Shown here one piece after another: positions 1 through 4,512 of a DNA stretch of 10,923 nt. The notes beneath the pieces are model-generated. The model saw nothing but the letters and a program-made list of their open reading frames with translations, was not told the origin of the DNA and did not search any database. The position numbers and the translations under genes are program-made. Position 1 is the first letter of the stretch; each line of letters starts with the position of its first letter. The stretch lies in contig JADZET010000276.1 of NCBI GenBank assembly GCA_020850375.1, positions 1-10,923 on the forward strand. Direction: 5' to 3'. Source of the stretch: Phycisphaeraceae bacterium (GTDB taxonomy: Bacteria > Planctomycetota > Phycisphaerae > Phycisphaerales > Phycisphaeraceae).

Positions 1-1
1 C

Positions 2-361
2 CACGGCAAGCTCGTCATCGCCATGACCCACCCCGCCTTCCGCGCCCTCAAGGTCACCAACTGGGGCTGGGACCTCGAACGACGCATCCAATACCGCCGC
101 GTCGAGCGCTACCTCACCCCCCGCCGCGAAAAGATCATCGCCCACCCCGGCATGCCCCACGATACCTCCTACACCTGGAGCTTCCACCGTCCCCTGTCCA
201 CCTACGTCAAAGCCCTCGCCCAGGCCGGCTTCATGCTCGACGCCCTCGAGGAATGGCCCAGCCACAAAAAAAGCGACCCCGGCTCACGCTCCAAAGCCGA
301 GGACCTCGCCCGCTCCGAGATCCCCCTCTTCCTCGCCCTAAGAGCCGTCAAAACCGCCTGA
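2..361 (+). CDS. Class I SAM-dependent methyltransferase, C-terminal part (5' end outside window)
   Basis: The open frame enters from the left edge (first codon at 2, HGKLVIAMTHPAFR) and ends at TGA 359-361. The ATG at 23 is internal, not the start. The conserved blocks HPAFR, WGWD, QYRRVERYL, TWSFHRPLSTYV, AGFMLDALEEWPSHK and EIPLFLALRA match, from memory, the C-terminal half of a family of class I methyltransferases. In these the last strands of the Rossmann core (here KLVIAMTHPAFR) are followed by a cap region that covers the substrate. The SAM-binding glycine loop lies upstream and is not visible, so activity cannot be judged and the substrate is unknown. The next gene begins 40 bp downstream on the same strand and may be cotranscribed. 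Codons are strongly C-ending, as in the other + strand genes. I am fairly sure of the family, not of the role. Confidence 0.8.
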   Translation, partial: HGKLVIAMTHPAFRALKVTNWGWDLERRIQYRRVERYLTPRREKIIAHPGMPHDTSYTWSFHRPLSTYVKALAQAGFMLDALEEWPSHKKSDPGSRSKAEDLARSEIPLFLALRAVKTA

Positions 362-401
362 TTTCTGCTCCAACCCCCCTCATTTTGCCGACCTCCTCCA
401 C

Positions 402-671
402 GTGACCTCCTGGCCCGACGACATCCTCGACCTCTCCTCTTCCTCCCCTCTGCCAAGCCCAGGCATGGCTATGCCTGGGTCCGCTTCCCCTCCTCCCCCG
501 CGCCAGCGCCCATGGCTCGCCATCCACTGGCGATGCTGCCAGACCTACTCCCGCATCTACCGCTCCCCCGACGCCACCGCCTACGTCGGCCGATGCCCCA
601 AGTGCGGCAAAGCCCTGCGCGTCCCCATCGGCCCCGCCGGAACCTCCTCCCGATTCTTCGAAGCCTCCTGA
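402..671 (+). CDS. Small zinc-ribbon protein (hypothetical, 89 aa)
   Basis: The recognisable part is residues 38-89: WLAIHWRCC, YSRIYR, TAYVGRCPKCG and GTSSRFFEAS. Cys45/Cys46 and the CPKC knuckle (Cys65, Cys68) look like a single zinc ribbon. I recall similar short proteins of unknown function in Planctomycetota. Residues 1-37 are Ser/Pro-rich and include SPGMAMPG, which is encoded by a palindromic repeat at 458-479, so this leader may not be conserved. The start is uncertain. GTG 402 gives the longest frame but has no clear ribosome-binding site. ATG 465 and ATG 471 fall inside the palindrome, and no other start lies before the conserved block. It follows the methyltransferase by 40 bp. Function is unknown; nucleic-acid binding or a structural zinc role is possible. 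The domain is well supported, the 5' boundary is not. Confidence 0.65.
   Translation: MTSWPDDILDLSSSSPLPSPGMAMPGSASPPPPRQRPWLAIHWRCCQTYSRIYRSPDATAYVGRCPKCGKALRVPIGPAGTSSRFFEAS
458..479. repeat. Palindromic repeat A (9-bp stem, 4-nt loop)
   Basis: CCCAGGCAT at 458-466 pairs perfectly with ATGCCTGGG at 471-479 around GGCT. It is preceded by gccaag and followed by tccgc. A copy with the same stem lies at 4019-4039. It lies inside the reading frame of the small zinc-ribbon protein and encodes SPGMAMPG. Confidence 0.75.
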
Positions 672-766
672 CCCCCCTTACCCTCCTTAACACGCCATCC
701 CCTGCAAACCCCGCGATTTCTTCTCCGCCACTTCCATTCCCCCGCCGTGCCCCCCTTTCATCCAGC

Positions 767-772
767 TAAAAT
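767..772 (+). promoter_or_regulatory. -10 element of a leaderless promoter (GGDEF gene)
   Basis: TAAAAT is followed by exactly 6 nt and then the ATG at 779, which places transcription start at or next to the A of the start codon. No Shine-Dalgarno sequence lies at a usable distance. The same hexamer-N6-ATG layout occurs before aroK and the DUF721 gene. No convincing -35 element is visible. Confidence 0.55.
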
Positions 773-778
773 AAGGGC

Positions 779-2128
779 ATGTCCGAGGCCCTCCACTGCC
801 TCCTGCTCGCCCCACCCAGGCAAGCCGTCCCTGACGACCTGCTCCGCAGCCTGGGCCGACGCCGCATCCACGCCCGCGTCCTGCCCGACGCACCCGCCGT
901 CCTGGCCGACCTCGACCACGCCCACGCCGACATCCTCCTCCTCGTCGATCCCCCCTCTCTCCCCGACGCCGACGCCTTCCTCCACGCCGCCCTCGAACGC
1001 CACCCCACCCTGCGCCTCTGGCAGTACCAACCCCCCACCCACAACCACCCCGCCCAACTCACCCACCTCCTCGCCCCCTCCTCCCCAATCCCTAACCCCC
1101 AACCCCTGACCCCCAACCCCGACCTCCCCCTGCTCACCCCCCAGGAGCTCCAAATGCTCCTGGGCGACCCCTTCGACGAACAAACTCCCCCCACTCCGCC
1201 AAGCCGGGGCGCAAGCCCCGGGTCGCCCGCATCTTCCCAGGAACCCTCTTCCACCCCCCACGCCGCCCCCGAGCCCCTTCCCAGGGGCGAAGGCCCGGGT
1301 ACACCCCTCCCCACCACCAACCTCCTCGAAACCCTCCTCCGCAACCGCCAACAACTGCCCGATCACGCCCTGTCTGTTCTCCGCCGCCAGACCCGCCTCG
1401 AATCCCTCGCCCTCGTCCCCGCCGACGCCCAGATCCCCCCCGACCATCACGCCGCCGAGGTCGCCTTCGACGGCCACCTCTTCGGCTGCCTCCACGCCCC
1501 CGCCCAAGACATCGACCCCCACGACCTCGCCGGCCACGCCCAATGGCTCGCCCGCTGGCTCGCCGTCGAAAAACAAGTCTCCTGGCTCTGGCACATGGCA
1601 CTCCGCGACGCCCTGACCGGCGCCTGGAACCGCGGCTACTTCGACCGCTTCCTCCAACGCGTCCTCCAACGCGCCGCCGACGAACGCTTCGCCGTCACCG
1701 TCCTGGTCTTCGACCTCGACGATTTCAAACGTTTCAACGACCGCTACGGCCACGCCGCCGGCGACGACATCCTCCGCGAAACCGCACGACTCATGCAGTC
1801 CGTCGTCCGCACCCAGGACGTCGTCGCCCGCATCGGCGGCGACGAGTTCGCCGTCATCTTCTGGGACGCCGAAGCCCCCCGGAAACCGAATAGCCGCCAT
1901 CCCCAGGATGTCCGCATCGCCGCCGACCGCTTCCGAAAAGCCCTCGCCTCCCACCAGTTCCCCAAGCTCACCGACGAAGCCCCCGGATGCCTGACCATCT
2001 CCGGCGGACTCGCCTCCTTCCCCTGGGACGGCCGATCACCCCAAGAGCTTCTCGAGCGCGCCGACGCCATGGCCCTCCAGTCCAAACGCCAAGGCAAGAA
2101 CGTCATCACCTTCGGCCCCAACGCCTGA
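779..2128 (+). CDS. Diguanylate cyclase (GGDEF domain) with pseudo-receiver and GAF-like N-terminal regions
   Basis: The protein has 449 residues. A C-terminal GGDEF domain spans about 277-449: DALTGAWNR (278-285), the metal-binding block FDLDDFKRFND (311-321) and the intact active-site loop GGDEF (353-357). RTQD at 344-347, five residues before that loop, is a product-inhibition I-site (RxxD). This family condenses two GTP into cyclic di-GMP, and all the key residues are present. Residues 1-85 resemble a degenerate receiver (ADILLLVDPPSLPD in place of the phospho-Asp strand), which is inference. Residues 181-270 look GAF-like and run straight into GGDEF. Residues 98-180 form a Pro/Ser-rich linker made of three repeat-derived segments (DNA 1083-1120, 1204-1221, 1271-1300). 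I see no membrane segment, so the enzyme should be cytoplasmic. The start is supported by the TAAAAT-N6-ATG arrangement. It is convergent with aroK. Confidence 0.92.
   Translation: MSEALHCLLLAPPRQAVPDDLLRSLGRRRIHARVLPDAPAVLADLDHAHADILLLVDPPSLPDADAFLHAALERHPTLRLWQYQPPTHNHPAQLTHLLAPSSPIPNPQPLTPNPDLPLLTPQELQMLLGDPFDEQTPPTPPSRGASPGSPASSQEPSSTPHAAPEPLPRGEGPGTPLPTTNLLETLLRNRQQLPDHALSVLRRQTRLESLALVPADAQIPPDHHAAEVAFDGHLFGCLHAPAQDIDPHDLAGHAQWLARWLAVEKQVSWLWHMALRDALTGAWNRGYFDRFLQRVLQRAADERFAVTVLVFDLDDFKRFNDRYGHAAGDDILRETARLMQSVVRTQDVVARIGGDEFAVIFWDAEAPRKPNSRHPQDVRIAADRFRKALASHQFPKLTDEAPGCLTISGGLASFPWDGRSPQELLERADAMALQSKRQGKNVITFGPNA
1083..1120. repeat. C-rich tandem repeat inside the GGDEF linker
   Basis: Two 14-bp units differing at one base lie in tandem: TAACCCCCAACCCC (1093-1106) and TGACCCCCAACCCC (1107-1120). 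They are preceded by the related CCCCAATCCC. Translated, they give PIPNPQPLTPNP. The complementary strand has six G runs separated by 2-3 nt, a strong G-quadruplex pattern. A similar C-rich, A-interrupted stretch lies at 3393-3420. Confidence 0.7.
1204..1221. repeat. Palindromic repeat B (7-bp stem, 4-nt loop)
   Basis: CCGGGGC at 1204-1210 pairs with GCCCCGG at 1215-1221 around GCAA. The flanks gccaag and gtcgc are those of repeat C at 4485-4502. It is inside the GGDEF gene and encodes SRGASPGS in the linker. Confidence 0.7.
1271..1300. repeat. Imperfect palindrome inside the GGDEF linker
   Basis: The segment reads gagccccttcccaggggcga then aggcccgggt. CCTT/AAGG and CCC/GGG arms can form an imperfect hairpin. 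It encodes EPLPRGEGPG. It resembles the short palindromes that occur between genes in many G+C-rich bacteria, but I see no second copy here, so calling it a repeat is inference. Confidence 0.35.
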
Positions 2129-2146
2129 CCCCCGGAACTTTTCCGC

Positions 2147-2185
2147 CCCCCCCCGTTTCGCGGGCCATCAAAGATCGCCGCGTCC
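2147..2185. repeat. Imperfect palindrome H after the GGDEF stop
   Basis: A C run and gttt are followed by GCGGGCCATC, AAA and GATCGCCGC, which fold with one bulge and one mismatch. Layout and sequence match the element at 6303-6337: a C run, gttt, a GCGG...ATC arm, a purine loop, GATC...CGC, then a C-rich tail. Both sit just after a + strand stop codon. No T tract follows, so it is not a classical intrinsic terminator. It occupies the 64-bp gap between the convergent GGDEF and aroK genes. Confidence 0.5.
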
Positions 2186-2192
2186 CCAAGCC

Positions 2193-2729
2193 CTACCTCA
2201 GACACCGCGCAATCAAGAACCGCACCGCCTTCTCCGCATCCAGCTCCGACACATCCAACACATGGTCCGCCACCGCCTCGTACGTGCTCTCCCTCTCCCC
2301 CAGCACGCGCCTGACCTCCTCCAATCCCCCCTCCTTCCCCTCCCCCAACGCCGGCCGCGTCAAGAGCGTCTGCGGGTCCGCCTCAATCCTCCTCCAGAGC
2401 TCCTCCGCCCTGCATTTCAAGTAAATCTTCACCCCCGGAACCCCATTCGCCCCCTCGAGCGCCTCCCTCGCCCCCGCCTGCATCACCGTCCCGCCCCCCA
2501 ACGCCACCACCTGCTCATCCTTCTCCAAAACCTCCTTCGTCACCCGCACCTCCGCCTCTCGAAACGCCTTCTCCCCATGCTTCTCCCAGATCTCCTTGAC
2601 CGACAGCCCCCCGAACGACCTGCACACCAGCACGTCCGTGTCCACAAACGTCTTCCACAACTGCCCCGCCAGCATCTTCCCGATCGTCGTCTTCCCGCAA
2701 CCGCGATATCCGAAAAGGATGATGTTCAT
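2193..2729 (-). CDS. aroK: Shikimate kinase
   Basis: The protein has 178 residues, normal for the family. AroK phosphorylates the 3-hydroxyl of shikimate with ATP, the fifth step of the chorismate (aromatic amino acid) pathway, in the cytoplasm. The visible signature is complete: P-loop GYRGCGKTT (7-15), DTD at 30-32 for Mg2+ and shikimate, Arg57 in FREAE, the GGG shikimate-binding turn at 78-80, the lid arginine in TRPALGEG (Arg125), and RESTYEAVAD (146-155) near the adenine site. ATG 2729 starts directly at the first beta strand (MNIILFGYRG). It follows TAGAAT by exactly 6 nt with no ribosome-binding site except a G run, suggesting a leaderless mRNA. It is divergent from the DUF721 gene across 54 bp. 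Codons are G-ending (GAG, GTG, GGG, AGG), opposite to the + strand genes. Confidence 0.95.
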   Translation of the reverse strand: MNIILFGYRGCGKTTIGKMLAGQLWKTFVDTDVLVCRSFGGLSVKEIWEKHGEKAFREAEVRVTKEVLEKDEQVVALGGGTVMQAGAREALEGANGVPGVKIYLKCRAEELWRRIEADPQTLLTRPALGEGKEGGLEEVRRVLGERESTYEAVADHVLDVSELDAEKAVRFLIARCLR

Positions 2730-2735
2730 CCCCCC

Positions 2736-2741
2736 ATTCTA
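2736..2741 (-). promoter_or_regulatory. -10 element of a leaderless promoter (aroK)
   Basis: Read on the - strand, TAGAAT is followed by six G and then the ATG (2729-2727). This is the same 6-nt spacing seen before the GGDEF and DUF721 genes. The G run could be mistaken for a ribosome-binding site but touches the start codon. Confidence 0.5.
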
Positions 2742-2771
2742 CGGTTCTTCCCCACCCCCATCCTTCTGATC

Positions 2772-2777
2772 TATGAT
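2772..2777 (+). promoter_or_regulatory. -10 element of a leaderless promoter (DUF721 gene)
   Basis: TATGAT is followed by exactly 6 nt (GCCCTC) and the ATG at 2784. No Shine-Dalgarno sequence is present. With the aroK hexamer at 2736-2741 it forms a divergent pair of -10 boxes within the 54-bp intergenic region. Confidence 0.55.
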
Positions 2778-2783
2778 GCCCTC

Positions 2784-3206
2784 ATGCCCGCGAGTAACTC
2801 CGACCCCCGGAACCCACGCAACCCCCCCAACCCCCGCAATGCCCCCCTCGACCGCCTGCGCCGCTGGCGCAACATCCCCGACCGCGATCAGTCCCTCGCC
2901 TTCCTCAAGGACCTCTTCAAGCGTCAGGTCGAACGCCCCCACCGCCAACTCGCCGCCGTCATCCCCCTCTGGCAGTCCCTCGTCCCCCCCGACCTCCAGG
3001 ACCACACCCAACTGCTAAGTTTTTCGCGCGGCATCCTCCACGTCGCCGTCGATTCCTCCAGCCCCCTCTACGAGCTGAGCAACCTCCTCCGCCACAGCCT
3101 CGAACGCCAGCTCATCACCCAATGCCGCTCCGCCCCCCTACGAAAAATCCGTCTCCAACTCACGCCCCCGCCCCCACCCCCGCCCCCGGTAGTCCCCCAT
3201 GCGTAA
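2784..3206 (+). CDS. DUF721 / DciA-like protein (replicative helicase loader family)
   Basis: The protein has 140 residues. Residues about 35-125 match the DUF721 family in pattern: a helical start (DQSLAFLKDLFKRQV), then a central IPLWQSLVPPDLQDHTQLLSFSR-type block with the usual Trp, GILHVAVDSSSPLYELS (83-99), and a final helix-strand ending in RKIRLQL. DciA is a DUF721 protein that loads the replicative helicase DnaB in most bacteria. Whether this copy is that loader is inference, since DUF721 also includes uncharacterised members. The N-terminus (NPRNPPNPRN) and the C-terminus (eight prolines) are low-complexity. ATG 2784 is chosen because the reading frame upstream is antisense to aroK and because TATGAT lies 6 nt before it. 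Its last 8 bp overlap the lipoprotein start. Confidence 0.75.
   Translation: MPASNSDPRNPRNPPNPRNAPLDRLRRWRNIPDRDQSLAFLKDLFKRQVERPHRQLAAVIPLWQSLVPPDLQDHTQLLSFSRGILHVAVDSSSPLYELSNLLRHSLERQLITQCRSAPLRKIRLQLTPPPPPPPPVVPHA
3165..3187 (-). other. Perfect G-quadruplex motif (four runs of five G, single-base loops)
   Basis: On the + strand four runs of exactly five C are separated by G, A and G, so the - strand carries four G5 runs with 1-nt loops. It encodes the Pro8 tail of the DUF721 protein and ends 11 nt before the lipoprotein ATG. The G-rich strand is the template strand for these genes. Confidence 0.75.
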
Positions 3207-3927
3207 CCTCGCTCTCCTGCTCCTGCTCACCCTCGCCGCCTGCCACCCCCAACCGAAGCCCACGTTCATTGAACGTGGGGTTCTCGCCCTCCCCTCCCTC
3301 GCCGACCACAACACACCCCTCAGCGCCGCGCCCGACCCCGCCGACCTCTTCCCCCTCGCCGACCACGCCTGGCCCACCTTCGTCACCCTCAGCCCCCAAT
3401 CCTCCAACCCCAAATCCTCCCGCGTCACCGCCACCCTCACCCCCCAAGGCGACCTCTGGCGATGGGAGATCCCCACCCGCTCCGTCGTCTACCTCCGCCG
3501 GACCGACGACGGCTCGATCGTCATCACCGCCGAGGACTCCCTGACCGACAACGTCCACGTCGAGTACGACCCCCCCATCCCCCTGCTCCCCGCCGACCTC
3601 GACCCGACGTCAAAACCCCTCACCGGCCAGTCCAAGATGCTCGTCAAGAACCTCTCGAACAACTCGACCCGCGACGAGGGCGCCTGCCGCTACACGCTCG
3701 AGCTCCTCGGCACGCAAAAACTCCGCACCGCCGCCGGCCGCTACGAAGTCATCGTCACCCGAGCCACCCGCCGCGTCGACCTCAAGCTCGCCGACGCCGA
3801 CGTCACCATCCTCACCGCCTTCTCCCCCACCCAAGGCCCCGTCGCCCAGCAGATCCGCCGCCTCACCAAGGCCCTGGGACTCTTCCCCTCCCGCTCCGAC
3901 GAATCCCACCAACGCGCCCCCCAATAA
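3199..3927 (+). CDS. Predicted lipoprotein of unknown function
   Basis: The protein has 242 residues. The N-terminus is a short lipoprotein signal peptide: MRN, a leucine-rich core, then the lipobox LAAC with Cys15 as the lipidated residue, so it should be membrane-anchored and face the periplasm. Immediately after the lipobox, PKPTFIERGVLA is encoded by a perfect palindrome (3259-3279), and SPQSSNPKSS (about 66-75) by a C-rich repeat-like stretch. The remainder looks like a soluble beta-rich domain (VVYLRRTDDGSIVITAEDS, CRYTLELLGTQKLRTAAGRYEVIVTRATRRVDLKLADADVTI), possibly similar to DUF3108-type periplasmic proteins, but I do not recognise it. It overlaps the DUF721 stop by 8 bp with no clear ribosome-binding site, so translation is probably coupled to that gene. 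Function is unknown. Confidence 0.75.
   Translation: MRNLALLLLLTLAACHPQPKPTFIERGVLALPSLADHNTPLSAAPDPADLFPLADHAWPTFVTLSPQSSNPKSSRVTATLTPQGDLWRWEIPTRSVVYLRRTDDGSIVITAEDSLTDNVHVEYDPPIPLLPADLDPTSKPLTGQSKMLVKNLSNNSTRDEGACRYTLELLGTQKLRTAAGRYEVIVTRATRRVDLKLADADVTILTAFSPTQGPVAQQIRRLTKALGLFPSRSDESHQRAPQ
3259..3279. repeat. Palindromic repeat F (10-bp stem, 1-nt centre)
   Basis: CCCACGTTCA at 3259-3268 pairs perfectly with TGAACGTGGG at 3270-3279 around a single T. The preceding gaag and following gttctcg match the flank style of repeats A-D. It is inside the lipoprotein gene, four residues after the lipobox cysteine. Confidence 0.75.
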
Positions 3928-3949
3928 CCCCCCATCCCTCCCCCGCGAG

Positions 3950-3968
3950 CCGCGACGTCCCGTCGCGG
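3950..3968. repeat. Palindromic repeat E (8-bp stem, 3-nt loop)
   Basis: CCGCGACG at 3950-3957 pairs with CGTCGCGG at 3961-3968 around TCC. It lies 22 bp after the lipoprotein stop. There is no T tract, so it is more likely a repeat of the same structural class than an intrinsic terminator. Confidence 0.6.
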
Positions 3969-3973
3969 CCACA

Positions 3974-3992
3974 CCCGCCCCCGCCCCCGCCC
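3974..3992 (-). other. Second single-base-loop G-quadruplex motif
   Basis: C runs of 3, 5, 5 and 3 are separated by single G bases on the + strand, giving four G runs with 1-nt loops on the - strand. It is non-coding and sits just after repeat E. Confidence 0.6.
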
Positions 3993-4018
3993 GATAACTC
4001 AACAGACCTTCTCCTAAG

Positions 4019-4039
4019 CCCAGGCATGGCATGCCTGGG
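4019..4039. repeat. Palindromic repeat D (9-bp stem, 3-nt loop; second copy of A)
   Basis: CCCAGGCAT at 4019-4027 pairs with ATGCCTGGG at 4031-4039 around GGC. The stem is identical to repeat A at 458-479 and the upstream flank (aag) is the same, but the loop is one base shorter. It lies in the non-coding stretch between the lipoprotein and the 69-residue zinc-ribbon gene. Confidence 0.75.
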
Positions 4040-4054
4040 GTGTCTTCATATCAT

Positions 4055-4140
4055 CCCCCCATTCCCATAACTTCCCCCCCAATCCCGCCGCACCCTCAAG
4101 TCACCCCCCGATTCCCGACGATACCTCCCCTAGCCCCCCC
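4055..4140. repeat. Non-coding C-run stretch with irregular repeats
   Basis: A unit of six or seven C followed by ATTCCC, AATCCC or GATTCCC occurs at 4055-4066, 4074-4086 and 4104-4116, and a further C run ends near 4141. The spacing is irregular (19 and 30 bp). No reading frame here looks coding. Together with repeats D and E it fills the 260-bp gap at 3928-4187. I see no function beyond extreme C/G strand asymmetry. Confidence 0.4.
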
Positions 4141-4176
4141 CAACGGCCACCATTCTTAACTTCCGGGGGGGGCTGC

Positions 4177-4180
4177 GGAG
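4177..4180 (+). promoter_or_regulatory. Ribosome binding site of the 69-residue zinc-ribbon gene
   Basis: GGAG lies 7 nt before ATG 4188. This gene therefore has a conventional leader, unlike the three leaderless candidates in the window. It fixes the start used below. Confidence 0.65.
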
Positions 4181-4187
4181 ATCACTC

Positions 4188-4397
4188 ATGGACGTCATCC
4201 GCGTCGTCTGCCCCAACCTGCGTTGCCGTTCGATCCTCTCCGTCCCCATCGCCACGCGTGGCAAGGTCGTCCGTTGCCGCCAGTGCAACACCCGCGTCAA
4301 GATCCCCGACACCCTCCCCACGACTCCCGCCGCGCCTCCCCCCGCGCAGGAAGCCGCCCCGGGCGCCGCCGCCCCCGCCGACAAGACCGCTAAGTAA
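4188..4397 (+). CDS. Small zinc-ribbon protein with Ala/Pro-rich tail (69 aa)
   Basis: Cys8 and Cys13 (CPNLRC) pair with Cys30 and Cys33 (CRQC) to form one zinc ribbon over residues 5-40, with VRCRQCNTRVKIP closing the fold. This spacing and the IATRGKVVRC connection resemble the short zinc-ribbon motif common at the start of planctomycete and myxobacterial proteins (MJ0042 type). Here it stands alone, followed only by a disordered Ala/Pro tail (residues 41-69). A GGAG site 7 nt upstream of ATG supports the start. A strong intrinsic terminator follows 26 bp after the stop, so the gene is probably a monocistronic unit. It is convergent with the FHA gene. Partner and function are unknown; zinc binding is inferred from the cysteines. 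Confidence 0.8.
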   Translation: MDVIRVVCPNLRCRSILSVPIATRGKVVRCRQCNTRVKIPDTLPTTPAAPPPAQEAAPGAAAPADKTAK

Positions 4398-4423
4398 CCG
4401 CCCGCCCCTCCAGAAAACAAAAC

Positions 4424-4457
4424 CGCCCACAGCTCCTCGCCGTGGGCGTCTTTTTTT
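4424..4457. terminator. Intrinsic terminator, probably bidirectional
   Basis: CGCCCAC (4424-4430) pairs with GTGGGCG (4442-4448) across an 11-nt loop. TC and seven T (4451-4457) follow on the + strand. An A-rich run (4413-4422) before the stem supplies a T-rich tract on the - strand. It lies between the convergent zinc-ribbon and FHA genes and can serve both. Confidence 0.85.
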
Positions 4458-4484
4458 CCCTCAACCCGCCTGTCTTCTTCCAAG

Positions 4485-4502
4485 CCGGGACGCCAGCCCC
4501 GG
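4485..4502. repeat. Palindromic repeat C (7-bp stem with one mismatch)
   Basis: CCGGGAC (4485-4491) faces GCCCCGG (4496-4502) around GCCA, with one A/C mismatch. The flanks caag and gtcgc are those of repeat B. It lies 10 bp downstream of the FHA stop codon on that gene's strand and may also stabilise its 3' end. Confidence 0.65.
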
Positions 4503-4512
4503 GTCGCTTCGC

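Noticed and set aside
1093..1120. Telomere-like TAACCCCC repeats taken as a replicon end or origin
   Set aside because: Only two units, inside an intact coding frame, so they are better explained as a repeat-derived protein linker.
758..1954. 398-residue open frame on the - strand opposite the GGDEF gene
   Set aside because: It is antisense to a gene with intact GGDEF motifs, has Gly/Glu/Val-rich shadow composition and shows no recognisable domain.
2262..2783. Long upstream extension of the DUF721 reading frame
   Set aside because: It is antisense to aroK, Pro/Leu/Arg-rich without family similarity, and the -10 box 6 nt before ATG 2784 supports the shorter protein.
3950..3968. Hairpin E considered as an intrinsic terminator of the lipoprotein gene
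   Set aside because: No T tract follows on either strand, and the stem fits the palindromic repeat class better.
4130..4483. - strand open frames opposite the 69-residue zinc-ribbon gene
   Set aside because: They cross the intrinsic terminator and oppose a gene with a clear Cys4 motif and ribosome-binding site.
458..4502. Palindromes considered as a CRISPR array
   Set aside because: Copies are kilobases apart with differing stems, no regular spacers and no cas genes.
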